A program made the position numbers and the translations under genes. Of a DNA stretch of 64,000 nt, positions 1 to 8,167 are shown piece by piece; within the stretch, counting starts at the first letter, position 1; every line of letters starts with the position of its first letter. Origin of the DNA: Chitinophagaceae bacterium PMP191F (GTDB taxonomy: Bacteria > Bacteroidota > Bacteroidia > Chitinophagales > Chitinophagaceae). The stretch is taken from NCBI GenBank assembly GCA_001302245.1, contig LGYU01000011.1, forward strand, positions 1 through 64,000, given 5' to 3'. The notes below the pieces were generated by a model that was not told the origin of the DNA, did not search any database, and worked only from the letters and a program-made list of their open reading frames with translations.

Positions 1-142
1 GTACAAACTAAGGGTTTCAGCTTTTGAGGTGTAAAAGAAAACCGGAACAAAGCTCAGGGAATAATGCCGGAATTATAACGCAGCCTGACTGCTTTACCCC
101 GCATCCTGTATCCCCTAACCGGTACCCAGAATCACATTCTTT

Positions 143-171
143 TTTGTATTGTTAAAAAAATTAGTATTTTG
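143..171 (+). promoter_or_regulatory. Bacteroidota-type promoter of the S24 regulator
   Basis: TTTG at 143-146, an 18-base spacer, then TATTTTG at 165-171, one base short of the usual TAnnTTTG. The start codon follows 18 bases later. The match is visual and untested. Confidence 0.5.
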
Positions 172-189
172 CGCTAAACTTATTAGTCT

Positions 190-939
190 ATGTCATTAGC
201 CGGAAAAAATCTGAAGCATCTGCGTAAACTACGTGGATGGACACAGGAAGAATTTGCGGTACGGTTGGGCATCAAACGTTCACTATTGGGCGCATACGAA
301 GAAGAGCGTGCCGAGCCGCGCATTGATGTACTGGAAGTGGTGAGTGAGTTATTCAAACTGTCGCTGGACGAATTGTTGCTGCAGAACCTGTCTGACAGCC
401 AGGGCGGATACCTGGCCAAACGCCGCGCGCAGAAAATGGCATCCGGAGTGGCAGAAATTCAATTTGTTCCGGTAAAAGCTGCAGCCGGTTACCTGGCGGG
501 CTATGCAGATCCGGAGTTTATTGATGAGCTGAATACGTTTACTTTGCCCATGTTGTCATCGGGATTTTACCGTGCTTTTGAAATAGTGGGAGATTCAATG
601 TTGCCCACACCCAGTGGATCTGTAATAGTAGGTGAAAAGGTGGATGATATGGATGATGTGCGCAACAGCAACACTTATATAGTGATATCACGTAGTGAAG
701 GCATTGTATATAAAAGAGTGATGAAGAGCAATCGCTCCAAAAACAAATACACCCTGATCAGTGATAACCCGGCTTACCAGCCTTACAATATCAATGCAGA
801 AGATGTTATTGAAATGTGGAAGGCATCACTGGTAATAGCTAAGGCCAATGTACAGCAGCGTTGGGATGTAAATCAACTGGCATCACTGGTAAGCAATCTG
901 CAGGACCAGGTAAGTACGTTGAAAAAGAAAATGAACTAG
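190..939 (+). CDS. XRE-family regulator with S24 (LexA/CI-like) C-terminal domain
   Basis: This 249-residue protein has a helix-turn-helix domain at about residues 5-60 and a LexA/CI-type S24 domain at about 95-200. The S24 part shows the nucleophile motif GDSM (Ser136) and a matching lysine in VYKRV (Lys175). An Ala-Gly pair at 99-100 lies where a self-cleavage site could be. The last 25 residues look like a short coiled coil, which would suit dimerisation. By family it is a DNA-binding repressor that may be inactivated by self-cleavage under stress. No operator or phage gene is visible beside it, so its targets are unknown. It stands alone and is followed by a repeat-rich gap. The start is supported by the promoter at 143-171. 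Confidence 0.85.
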   Translation: MSLAGKNLKHLRKLRGWTQEEFAVRLGIKRSLLGAYEEERAEPRIDVLEVVSELFKLSLDELLLQNLSDSQGGYLAKRRAQKMASGVAEIQFVPVKAAAGYLAGYADPEFIDELNTFTLPMLSSGFYRAFEIVGDSMLPTPSGSVIVGEKVDDMDDVRNSNTYIVISRSEGIVYKRVMKSNRSKNKYTLISDNPAYQPYNINAEDVIEMWKASLVIAKANVQQRWDVNQLASLVSNLQDQVSTLKKKMN

Positions 940-981
940 GGTAGTAGTGAGTTGTGAATGATGGATAGTCGGTTTTATTAG

Positions 982-1051
982 GCTCCGGAGCTACCCGCTG
1001 ATAGTAATTTGATTGCAGTATTCAGCTCCGTCAGGAGCCTCCTGACGGAGC
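982..1051. repeat. REP-like palindromic element
   Basis: A perfect 10-base palindrome GCTCCGGAGC (982-991) is followed 33 bases later by a near-perfect inverted repeat: GCTCCGTCAGGAG at 1025-1037, one central base, then its exact reverse complement at 1039-1051. Both share the GCTCCG word. It lies in the 586-base gene-free gap 940-1525 and resembles dispersed REP-type elements. Only one copy is present in this window. Confidence 0.6.
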
Positions 1052-1202
1052 CGGGAAACATAAAAATGCATGTTCCTATTAACAGGCGGTCAAGATATGC
1101 CCTGGCCTGGTTCAATGGCCTATAAAAGTGAAGAATACTTACTGCTGCTAACTGCTAAAGGCTGTCCAATTTCTAATCCCTCTCTTTGTGGTTCAAAAAG
1201 CT

Positions 1203-1356
1203 GCGAGCAAATACAAGTTCGGAAGAGAAATAGCGCAGGCAGGTTGGTAGGTTGAAAAGTTAACAAGTAATCGTTCACAGCTAACACCTTTCTTCGTGTT
1301 CCTTTGTGCCTCTGTGGCTCAAAAAAAGTCCGGAATACCGGAAGTCGGAAAATCCG
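1203..1356. repeat. Degenerate intergenic repeat words, copy 1
   Basis: This part of the 940-1525 gap carries no convincing gene. Bases 1245-1320 match 19073-19175 at low divergence: GGTTGAAAAGTTAACAAG, then GTTCAC and GCTAACA words, then CTTTCTTCGTGTTCCTTT. Bases 1203-1216 (GCGAGCAAATACAA) recur exactly at 49974-49987. Bases 1327-1356 hold GTCCGGAATACCGGAAGTC, the same word as near 9550 and 19020. The 61-codon frame at 1070-1255 looks like chance. Confidence 0.65.
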
Positions 1357-1375
1357 GTAGAAATTAACACAATAA

Positions 1376-1400
1376 GCTTCGCTCCAGGCGGGGCTTTTTT
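1376..1400 (+). terminator. Weak intrinsic terminator
   Basis: A seven-pair stem with two G-U pairs (GCTTCGC 1376-1382 with GCGGGGC 1388-1394) is followed by six T. It would stop transcription arriving from the repeat region or the regulator at 190 before the TonB receptor. Confidence 0.4.
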
Positions 1401-1455
1401 ATTGTCATTACCTCTTCTCAGCGCTTAAAATATCTCAGTGACACACCTTTAAACT

Positions 1456-1486
1456 TTTGCCTATTTAAATTGAATGACTATATTTG
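1456..1486 (+). promoter_or_regulatory. Promoter of the TonB-dependent receptor
   Basis: TTTG at 1456-1459, a 19-base spacer and TATATTTG at 1479-1486 match the Bacteroidota consensus exactly. The leader would be about 30-35 bases. No riboswitch fold is visible. Confidence 0.65.
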
Positions 1487-1525
1487 GCTAAATATTAATT
1501 TAGACAAGACTAAAAATTAATTTAA

Positions 1526-3814
1526 ATGTGCATAATTATACGTGTTGTAAAACTGGTTTTAATATCGTGTGTGCCTGTTGTACTGACTGCCCAGACAATT
1601 ACAGGTACAGTATGGGATAGTTTTAGCGGTGAACGGCTGACAGGTGCTGTTGTTACTGCAGGCAACACATCTGTGCTTACCAACGAACAGGGGCGTTTTG
1701 TATTGGAAAATATTACGTTGCCGGTTACGCTTGTTACCAGTATTACAGGTTATCGTACTGATACGCTGCAGGTAACAGATAACAAAATGTCGCTGCATAT
1801 AAAAATGACATCATTATCGCGACAACTGGATGATGTGGTAGTGACAGGTACCATGAAAGCAGTATCCAGGACCAATAGTCCTGTTCCGGTAGAAGTATAC
1901 ACACCGCAGTTCTTCCGCAGAAATCCTACGCCTTCCATATTTGATGCCTTGCAACAGGTAAACGGGGTTCGTCCGCAATTGAATTGCAACGTATGTAACA
2001 CCGGCGATATCCACATCAACGGACTGGAGGGTCCTTACACCATGGTATTGATTGACGGTATGCCTATTGTAAGCAGTCTGTCTACGGTGTATGGTTTGTC
2101 AGGCATTCCCAATTCATTGGTAGAAAGGATTGAAGTGGTAAAAGGTCCGGCCTCATCATTGTACGGCTCTGAAGCTATTGGCGGACTGATCAATATCATT
2201 ACAAAAAATCCGGCCAAAGCACCGCTGGTATCTGTAGATGTAATGGCTACTTCATGGCAGGAATACAATGTGGATGCGGCAGCCAAATACCAGCCTTTTA
2301 AAAAAACAAGCGCTTTGCTTGGCATGAATTATTTCAGCTTTAATAAGATCTATGATAAGAACGGTGACAACTTTACCGATGTAACGCTTCAGAACAGGAT
2401 TTCCATATTTAATAAATACCAGTTTGAACGTGCCGGCAATCGTGCAGCAGGTATTGCTATCCGGTATATTTATGAAGACCGCTGGGGTGGTGATGTTCGA
2501 TGGAATAAACAATTCCGCGGCGGTGATAGCCTGTATGGTGAAAGTATCTATACGGCCAGATGGGAATTGATTGGTAATTACCAGTTGCCGGTACGGGAAA
2601 AGATCATGTTCTCCTATTCTTACAATAACCATCGTCAGCGTTCGGCATACGGCACGCATTTGTACAATGCATTGCAACAGGTTGCCTTTGGACAACTCAC
2701 CTGGGATAAAACAATCGGGCGTCATGACCTGCTGGCAGGTGCCGTGTTCCGGTATACCTGGTATGATGACAATACTACAGCTACCATGGATACCATTACC
2801 CTGCAAAACAGGCCGGATAAAACACCATTACCCGGTATACTGTTGCAGGACCAGATAAAACTGACCGGCCGGCAGGAACTCTTGCTGGGTGCCCGTTGGG
2901 ATCATCACCCGGTACATGGGCATATTTTTACACCCCGGGCTGCGTGGAAATATACGCTTTCACCCAATGATATAATCCGTGTGAATGCCGGTACAGGATT
3001 CCGCGTGGTGAATTTATTTACGGAAGATCATGCTGCCTTGACCGGTGCGCGTGCAGTAGTGATCCGGTCAACCCTGAAACCAGAACGCAGCTATAATGCC
3101 AATATCAATTATGTAAAAAAGATCTACACTACCAACTGGTGGCTTACGCTGGATGCCAGTGTATGGTATACTTATTTCACCAACCGTATTTTACCGGATT
3201 ATACCACCAATGTTAACCAGATCATTTATGATAACCTGAACGGACATGCTGTTTCAAAAGGGATCAGCCTGGCCGCTGAATTTGGTTTTACCAATTCATT
3301 GCGCGGGCATATCGGCAGCACATTCATGGATGTGAAGATCACCAATACCGATCATGATGGTAACCGGCAAACATCAAGACAATTGCTCACCGAACGGTGG
3401 AGTGGTACCTGGTCATTGTCTTATACCTTCCGGCCGCTGGCAATCAATATTGATTATACCGGTAATATTTATGGCCCAATGTTGCTGCCGTTGTTATCGC
3501 CCCTGGATCCACGTAAACCCCTATCCCCGGTGTGGAGTATCCAGAATATACAGTTCAGTAAAAAACTGGGTGCTTCATGGGAGGTATATGCAGGTATCAA
3601 GAACCTGCTGAACTGGACACCTGCAAAAGGAACGCCTTTCCTGATTGCACGCACCAATGACCCGTTTGATAAACATGTACAGTTTGATGGCAATGGACAG
3701 GCTATTCCAACACCGGATAATCCGTACGGGCTGACCTTTGATCCAAACTATGTATATGCACCCAACCAGGGCATGCGCGGGTTTGCAGGCGTGCGTTATA
3801 CGCTAACGAAATAA
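1526..3814 (+). CDS. TonB-dependent outer-membrane receptor with carboxypeptidase-like N-terminal domain
   Basis: This 762-residue protein has a signal peptide (about 1-22), a carboxypeptidase-regulatory-like domain (about 24-95), a plug (about 105-230) and a long beta-barrel ending in GVRYTLTK. Plug landmarks are DDVVVTGT, VLIDGMPIV, VERIEVVKGP and YGSEAIGGLINIITKNP. It takes up a ligand across the outer membrane using TonB energy. It lacks the length of SusC proteins and has no SusD partner, so a siderophore, heme or metal ligand is more likely than glycan. The plug carries an unusual cysteine pair, NCNVCNTGD, just before the channel-loop motif. The gene is transcribed alone from the promoter at 1456-1486, and a strong hairpin follows. 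The substrate is unknown. Confidence 0.85.
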   Translation: MCIIIRVVKLVLISCVPVVLTAQTITGTVWDSFSGERLTGAVVTAGNTSVLTNEQGRFVLENITLPVTLVTSITGYRTDTLQVTDNKMSLHIKMTSLSRQLDDVVVTGTMKAVSRTNSPVPVEVYTPQFFRRNPTPSIFDALQQVNGVRPQLNCNVCNTGDIHINGLEGPYTMVLIDGMPIVSSLSTVYGLSGIPNSLVERIEVVKGPASSLYGSEAIGGLINIITKNPAKAPLVSVDVMATSWQEYNVDAAAKYQPFKKTSALLGMNYFSFNKIYDKNGDNFTDVTLQNRISIFNKYQFERAGNRAAGIAIRYIYEDRWGGDVRWNKQFRGGDSLYGESIYTARWELIGNYQLPVREKIMFSYSYNNHRQRSAYGTHLYNALQQVAFGQLTWDKTIGRHDLLAGAVFRYTWYDDNTTATMDTITLQNRPDKTPLPGILLQDQIKLTGRQELLLGARWDHHPVHGHIFTPRAAWKYTLSPNDIIRVNAGTGFRVVNLFTEDHAALTGARAVVIRSTLKPERSYNANINYVKKIYTTNWWLTLDASVWYTYFTNRILPDYTTNVNQIIYDNLNGHAVSKGISLAAEFGFTNSLRGHIGSTFMDVKITNTDHDGNRQTSRQLLTERWSGTWSLSYTFRPLAINIDYTGNIYGPMLLPLLSPLDPRKPLSPVWSIQNIQFSKKLGASWEVYAGIKNLLNWTPAKGTPFLIARTNDPFDKHVQFDGNGQAIPTPDNPYGLTFDPNYVYAPNQGMRGFAGVRYTLTK

Positions 3815-3821
3815 TCAGCTC

Positions 3822-3845
3822 ATCCGGCGGTGACCACCGCCGGAT
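3822..3845. terminator. Strong hairpin after the TonB receptor gene
   Basis: ATCCGGCGGTG at 3822-3832 pairs perfectly with 3835-3845. No T-run follows, so it may act as an mRNA 3' stabiliser rather than a classical terminator. Confidence 0.45.
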
Positions 3846-3978
3846 AAATGTATCAAACCAGCATGGTTATATGCAAAGGAATATGCATGTGTTGGCGGTA
3901 ATGCAGCAGTTTTAACAACTCTATAAGTAATCCCCATCTGTGGGTAACGTTAATGAGGAAAGCGAGGTGGTATTTATA

Positions 3979-3986
3979 TATTTTTG
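3979..3986 (+). promoter_or_regulatory. -7 box upstream of the small secreted protein
   Basis: TATTTTTG fits TAnnTTTG and lies 14 bases before the ATG at 4001. It would lie inside the coding region if the longer frame from 3953 were used, so it supports the 4001 start. Confidence 0.5.
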
Positions 3987-4000
3987 TAAAAACTAACCCA

Positions 4001-4600
4001 ATGAAAAATCTAACCCGCCTGTTCACGGCATGTACTGTCGTGCTTACCATGCAGGCACAGGCTCAGAAAGCTGCTGAAAAGAGCACCACTTCTACGCCAT
4101 CGTTCATTACGGCAGTAGAAAAGATACTTGGTGATTTCCCTTTCAATTACAAACACATTTCGGGTGAACTGGTATTGGCAGAAGGCGATTTTGAAAGATA
4201 TGCTTCTACTGTCCGTTTACCAGGCTCTACCAATTGCGAGGTGGGGTTGTACCATTCTGCATTGGATACTACCGCAAGCTGGCAGGCTACCATGTTGCAA
4301 AGCGAGGATTTTGGCAAAGCTTCCAAAGAGTACAAACGCCTGTACCAGCAATTGAAAAACTGCCGGTTGAAAATGGTAGACGGCAGTGCTTATTACCTTA
4401 CCGGTGATTATGATCCTGCTTCAGAAGAGAAGGATTTTGTAGTAACTACTTTTACTATACAAACTGCAGATGAAAGATACAGGAACTTTAAAGTAGAACT
4501 GGAAATGTTATATCGCCTGGATGGCTGGTTGATCAATATAAATATGATCAGCAGAAAGAAAGACAGCGATATGCGTCCGGACTGGATGGAAACCAAATAA
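4001..4600 (+). CDS. Secreted protein of unknown function
   Basis: I do not recognise this 199-residue protein. It starts with a clear signal peptide (MKNLTRLFTACTVVLTMQAQ, cleavage likely after AQA). The mature part is hydrophilic, mixed alpha/beta in composition, with a single pair of cysteines about 45 residues apart (near TNCEV and KNCRL) that could form a disulphide. It has no lipobox and no membrane segment, so it is probably periplasmic. A frame open to 3953 exists, but the signal peptide and the -7 box both point to the ATG at 4001. It is monocistronic, followed by a long-stem terminator at 4620-4666 and the convergent cupin gene. Confidence 0.75.
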   Translation: MKNLTRLFTACTVVLTMQAQAQKAAEKSTTSTPSFITAVEKILGDFPFNYKHISGELVLAEGDFERYASTVRLPGSTNCEVGLYHSALDTTASWQATMLQSEDFGKASKEYKRLYQQLKNCRLKMVDGSAYYLTGDYDPASEEKDFVVTTFTIQTADERYRNFKVELEMLYRLDGWLININMISRKKDSDMRPDWMETK

Positions 4601-4619
4601 GCTGAAATAGATAAAGTAC

Positions 4620-4666
4620 AAGGAACAAAGTGCAAGGGCTGAAGCCTTGTACCTTGTTCCTTTTTT
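4620..4666 (+). terminator. Intrinsic terminator built from the GTACAAGG repeat word
   Basis: An 18-base stem (4620-4637 with 4645-4662, one mismatch and one G-U pair) has a 7-base loop and a T-run at 4661-4666. The arms read like the intergenic words AAGGAACAAAGTGCAAGG and CCTTGTACCTTGTTCC, so a repeat element seems to serve as a terminator. Confidence 0.75.
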
Positions 4667-4674
4667 GTCTGATC

Positions 4675-4992
4675 TTATATTTTATAATCTTCTCTTACGG
4701 GATGGAAAGCGTCCAATACCCTGCATTGGGTAAGGGCTGTGGCACTGTGGGGTGTATTACCTGGTATTACATATACACTACCGGCAGTTAATACCATTTT
4801 TTCACCACCAATGATCATTTCCAGTTCTCCTTCCAGTATATGGGTAATCTGTTCGTGCGGATGACTGTGTTCCGGTAAACTTTTTCCCTGTTCAATGTCT
4901 ACAAATGATAATGTCATTGTTTCACCGTGTACAAAACGACCAAAATAACCGGGAACGATCTCTTTCCCTTTAATATCTGATAAGTGTGGCAT
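4675..4992 (-). CDS. Small single-domain cupin protein
   Basis: This 105-residue protein is one cupin barrel. Cupin motif 1 reads PEHSHPHEQITHILEGELEM, giving metal-ligand candidates His42, His44 or His46, and Glu47 or Glu55. Motif 2 reads GSVYVIPGNTPHSA with His82. Such small cupins bind a divalent metal and act as isomerases, dioxygenases or sugar/metabolite sensors. The sequence does not say which. The frame is open to 5058, but the first 22 codons are not conserved-looking and a -7 box sits at 5015-5022, so the ATG at 4990-4992 is the likely start. It lies just downstream of the LytTR/LytS pair on the same strand but has its own promoter. Confidence 0.8.
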   Translation of the reverse strand: MPHLSDIKGKEIVPGYFGRFVHGETMTLSFVDIEQGKSLPEHSHPHEQITHILEGELEMIIGGEKMVLTAGSVYVIPGNTPHSATALTQCRVLDAFHPVREDYKI

Positions 4993-5014
4993 AATAGCGT
5001 TGATTGATGTATCC

Positions 5015-5022
5015 CAAATATA
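5015..5022 (-). promoter_or_regulatory. -7 box of the cupin gene
   Basis: On the minus strand this reads TATATTTG, an exact TAnnTTTG match about 22 bases before the chosen start at 4992. No good -33 element is seen. Confidence 0.45.
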
Positions 5023-5072
5023 GAGATTGACATTGAGATGCAGCCGGTAGCTACACAAGCGGCAGTTTCAGG

Positions 5073-5765
5073 TTATTTTTGTAATGCTTTCTCCAGCGGA
5101 TTCCTATAGCTATCACTGACAGGGATCTTTACATTGTCTATATCAACAAAATTCTTCCCCTTTATGTTAATGGCGGCCAGTGAAATAATATAAGAACGAT
5201 GCACACGCACAAACTGTTTTTCTGGTAACAATGATCCGATATACTTCATGGTCATGTGTGTAAGGAAACTGTTGTTTTTCGTTACCAGTTTCAGGTAATC
5301 TTTCCTTGCCTGTATGTACAGAATATCCTGGTGAAAGATCTTTATCAGATTGTTATCTGCTTTAATGAACAAATAGTTTGTTGCATTATCTGCTCTTTTT
5401 ACCGGGGGATTTATTTTCAATACCTTTTCAATACTTCTGTAAAAGCGTTCGTACGAAAAAGGCTTTAATAAATAATCAACCGCATTAAGGTCGTAGCTTT
5501 CTGCAGCATATTCTGAAAAAGCAGTGGTAAAGATCACCGCAGGAGGCTGTTTTAATGACCGCAGAAAGCGGATTCCATCAATACGTGGCATTTTAATATC
5601 CAGAAAAAGAATATCAACCATCAGCTCCTGTTCCTGTAAAGTACGGTAAGCATCTACCGCATTATTGCAAATAGCAGTCAGTAGCAGCAAAGGTGTACGA
5701 GAAATATAACTCTCCAATACCTGTCGTGCCAGTGGTTCATCGTCAACAATCAGGCAATTCAACAT
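5073..5765 (-). CDS. LytTR-family response regulator (pair 1)
   Basis: This 230-residue regulator has a receiver domain (about 1-120) with the acidic pair Asp8/Asp9, phosphoacceptor Asp56 in LFLDIKMP and Lys101 in LLKPF. A LytTR DNA-binding domain follows (about 130-230), with VRVHRSYIISL as its signature. Its start codon overlaps the stop of the upstream histidine kinase by one base (TGATG), so the two are translationally coupled. By family the kinase phosphorylates Asp56 and the LytTR domain then binds direct repeats near target promoters. No target is certain; the adjoining thioredoxin-domain gene is divergent from the pair and shares its promoter region, so it is a candidate. Confidence 0.93.
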   Translation of the reverse strand: MLNCLIVDDEPLARQVLESYISRTPLLLLTAICNNAVDAYRTLQEQELMVDILFLDIKMPRIDGIRFLRSLKQPPAVIFTTAFSEYAAESYDLNAVDYLLKPFSYERFYRSIEKVLKINPPVKRADNATNYLFIKADNNLIKIFHQDILYIQARKDYLKLVTKNNSFLTHMTMKYIGSLLPEKQFVRVHRSYIISLAAINIKGKNFVDIDNVKIPVSDSYRNPLEKALQK

Positions 5766-6835
5766 CAGGCTAAAGATAGATTTAAATATACCGAATATTG
5801 GTGTTCTGTATCTGTTATGAGCAATTTGTGTTTGTCTGGATGCAGTAAGGCCAGTCTTTTCTGAACATTACTTAACCCCACACCTTTATGATTGACAGTA
5901 TCAGTTGCAAACTGTGGTTTGCTGTTCTTCACGGTCATTGTTAATTCACCCGGTTCTGTTACTATAACGATCTCTGTAAATCCATTTCCCGTTTCATTAT
6001 CAATCCCGTGCTTAAAAGCATTTTCCACAAACGGCAGTAATAAAAATGGGGCAATGGTAACACCTTCTGCTTTTCCCTGAAAATCAAAACTGATGTGCAC
6101 ATTGTCGTCATGACGTAATTGTTCCAGCGAGATATAGTTACTGATAAAATCAATCTCCTGTTGCACGGGAACTGCAGAAGCATCGGACAGGTAAAGCATA
6201 TAACGCATCATGGCTGCCAGTTTGTTTACAACAGGGGCAGTTGCTGCTGAACGCTGCAGTGCCAGCGAATAAATATTGTTGAGGGTATTAAAAAAGAAAT
6301 GCGGGTGAAGCTGGGCTTTTAATGCATCCAGTTCCATGCGTAGCTGTTGTTGCTGTAACTGCTGTACCTGCCGCTCCTTACGTAATACCTGTGTAAAAAA
6401 GGCTACTGCAGTAACACTTAACAGGTTTGTAATGGTAAGCGTAATACTTTGTCTTATCCAGTCCGCTCTTTTAAAGGCGCCTTTTGCAATTTTTCGTACC
6501 CCATCCGGTAAGAAAGACATTTTAGAGATGCCCAGATCTGTAACGTAGCGGATATACAGATCATAGGCAACAATAAATAATAGTAATGCGCAGACAAATA
6601 ACAAATATCTGCGGGTAAAAAGGTAACGGGGCACTATTACCTTATAATAGAACAGAAAAGGAAAAATAGTCAGTAAACCACCGGTGGTATGATAAGAAAA
6701 GGTTTCAAAAAAAACCTGATTGTCATAGAGTGACCTGTACTGTAGTCCGGTAATAAGGGGAAATATCATGAAAAAGAAGACAAAGAATAATGCTTCCTGC
6801 CATGTTAAGAATAAGTGCTTTTTCTTTAATTCCAT
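5765..6835 (-). CDS. LytS-like sensor histidine kinase (pair 1)
   Basis: This 356-residue kinase has four predicted membrane helices (about 15-32, 48-66, 77-95 and 130-150), a short coiled coil rich in glutamine (about 155-170), the His_kinase motif LHPHFFFNTLNNI with His179, and a GHKL ATPase domain with ENAFKHG and GVGLSNVQKRL. It lacks a periplasmic sensor domain, so the signal is probably sensed within the membrane. It leads a two-gene operon with the LytTR regulator. A promoter lies at 6846-6875, ten bases from the ATG, so the leader is only a few bases. Confidence 0.92.
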   Translation of the reverse strand: MELKKKHLFLTWQEALFFVFFFMIFPLITGLQYRSLYDNQVFFETFSYHTTGGLLTIFPFLFYYKVIVPRYLFTRRYLLFVCALLLFIVAYDLYIRYVTDLGISKMSFLPDGVRKIAKGAFKRADWIRQSITLTITNLLSVTAVAFFTQVLRKERQVQQLQQQQLRMELDALKAQLHPHFFFNTLNNIYSLALQRSAATAPVVNKLAAMMRYMLYLSDASAVPVQQEIDFISNYISLEQLRHDDNVHISFDFQGKAEGVTIAPFLLLPFVENAFKHGIDNETGNGFTEIVIVTEPGELTMTVKNSKPQFATDTVNHKGVGLSNVQKRLALLHPDKHKLLITDTEHQYSVYLNLSLA

Positions 6836-6845
6836 ACAATGCTGT

Positions 6846-6875
6846 CAAAGCTAAAGGTATGTTTGTGCCATACAA
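6846..6875 (-). promoter_or_regulatory. Promoter of the LytS/LytTR operon
   Basis: On the minus strand TTG (6873-6875), a 19-base spacer and TAGCTTTG (6846-6853) match the consensus. The start codon at 6835 is ten bases downstream. Confidence 0.6.
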
Positions 6876-6960
6876 TTCCATTCGACCAATGCCCACTATT
6901 TTTAGACCAGTCCTTTTATCCGGGCATCTGTCTAAATAATAAATGCATCAGGCTAAGCTT

Positions 6961-6992
6961 TTTGCAGGCAGATAATGCAGCCAATAATTTCG
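6961..6992 (+). promoter_or_regulatory. Promoter of the thioredoxin-domain gene
   Basis: TTTG at 6961-6964, a 20-base spacer and TAATTTCG at 6985-6992 (one mismatch to TAnnTTTG), 14 bases before the ATG at 7007. It is back to back with the LytS/LytTR promoter. Confidence 0.5.
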
Positions 6993-7006
6993 TATAAAAG
7001 TAAGGC

Positions 7007-8161
7007 ATGAAAAAAATATTTATTGCTGTTGCAATGCTGGTAACAATAACGGCAAATGCACAAAAAACAGACAGTATTGAGGCCATAGAGCTTTTACGCA
7101 AACTGGAGCAGAAATATAATTCATTGAGCAATCTGACCTACCATTCACTGTACAGAAGTGTATATAATATTAAGGCCGATTCTGTTTTTGAAGCAACCGG
7201 TACCGTATGGCTGGAACCAAGACCACAGGATTCTATCTTTGGTGCCATATTTCATTTACAGGGAGCTTACCAGAAAAGAACATTTGAATATTATTATGAT
7301 GGCAACCGCAGTTTTGAAGTAGATCATGATGATAGTTGTGTAAGGGTATTCAATCCTTATGCTTATGAAAACAATGCAAACAACCCGGCAAAAGCAAGGA
7401 TGGCGTTGTTACCGTTTCAAACGCTGCTGGTAAAAAAGCAAATGCTCGGTTTTTTACTGAAGCAAAAACCTGCTATACAGTTGCTGGATAGTAGAGATCA
7501 TCAGATCATTGTACTGGCATATCCATTGAACAGTATTAATGAACTTACCACCGATACGTTGTACCTGGACAAAGTTTCCGGTTTTCTTGTACGGACAGGA
7601 CGTATCTGTTACTGGAACGGCACGGTATTCAAGGCATCTTACCAGTTGAGCAATATAGTTGTGAATATTCCTCAAATGCATGATAACATTATACTTTCCA
7701 GCGCATGGAATGCTTATAAAACACTGGAGTATAAAAGACCTGTTTCAAAAGATACTGGTTTTATGATAGTAAAGACAGGCATCAGTGCGCCAGATTTCAG
7801 CTATGCGACCTTTAATGGTGATACTGTTTCTTTAAGAAATATGAGAGGTAAATATGTATTGCTGGATTTCTGGGAAACATGGTGTGGCTATTGCATTCTG
7901 GCATTACCTAAAATAACAGCCCTCTACAATCAGTATCATGCAAAAGGACTCGAAGTAATAGGTATGACCACTGAAAATGAAAAACATATAGCACGGATCA
8001 TTGAGGCCAACCAGTTGCCTTATATACATGCCAAAGGAGACAAGGCTGTTCTGAAAAACTATAATGTCTCCGGACGGCCAGCGTATGTGCTGATCGATAA
8101 AGAAGGCAAAGTAATAACTACCCGATGGGAGGAAATTGAAAAGTTCCTGGGCATGCTATAA
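7007..8161 (+). CDS. Exported TlpA-like thioredoxin protein with long N-terminal domain
   Basis: This 384-residue protein has a signal peptide (about 1-18), a domain of about 230 residues that resembles lipoprotein-carrier-like beta sheets found in Bacteroidota TlpA proteins, and a C-terminal thioredoxin fold (about 255-384). The redox motif is WCGYC with Cys293 and Cys296, and the cis-proline region reads SGRPAYVLID. The usual CPPC/CxPC is replaced by CGYC. It likely reduces or shuffles disulphides in the periplasm. Divergence from the LytS/LytTR pair makes it a candidate target of that system, which is inference. It ends seven bases before a convergent gene. Confidence 0.85.
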   Translation: MKKIFIAVAMLVTITANAQKTDSIEAIELLRKLEQKYNSLSNLTYHSLYRSVYNIKADSVFEATGTVWLEPRPQDSIFGAIFHLQGAYQKRTFEYYYDGNRSFEVDHDDSCVRVFNPYAYENNANNPAKARMALLPFQTLLVKKQMLGFLLKQKPAIQLLDSRDHQIIVLAYPLNSINELTTDTLYLDKVSGFLVRTGRICYWNGTVFKASYQLSNIVVNIPQMHDNIILSSAWNAYKTLEYKRPVSKDTGFMIVKTGISAPDFSYATFNGDTVSLRNMRGKYVLLDFWETWCGYCILALPKITALYNQYHAKGLEVIGMTTENEKHIARIIEANQLPYIHAKGDKAVLKNYNVSGRPAYVLIDKEGKVITTRWEEIEKFLGML

Positions 8162-8167
8162 TGATCA

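Noticed and set aside
1070-1255. A 61-codon plus-strand frame in the repeat-rich gap
   Set aside because: It crosses repeat words, has no recognisable domain or promoter, and its composition resembles the gap.
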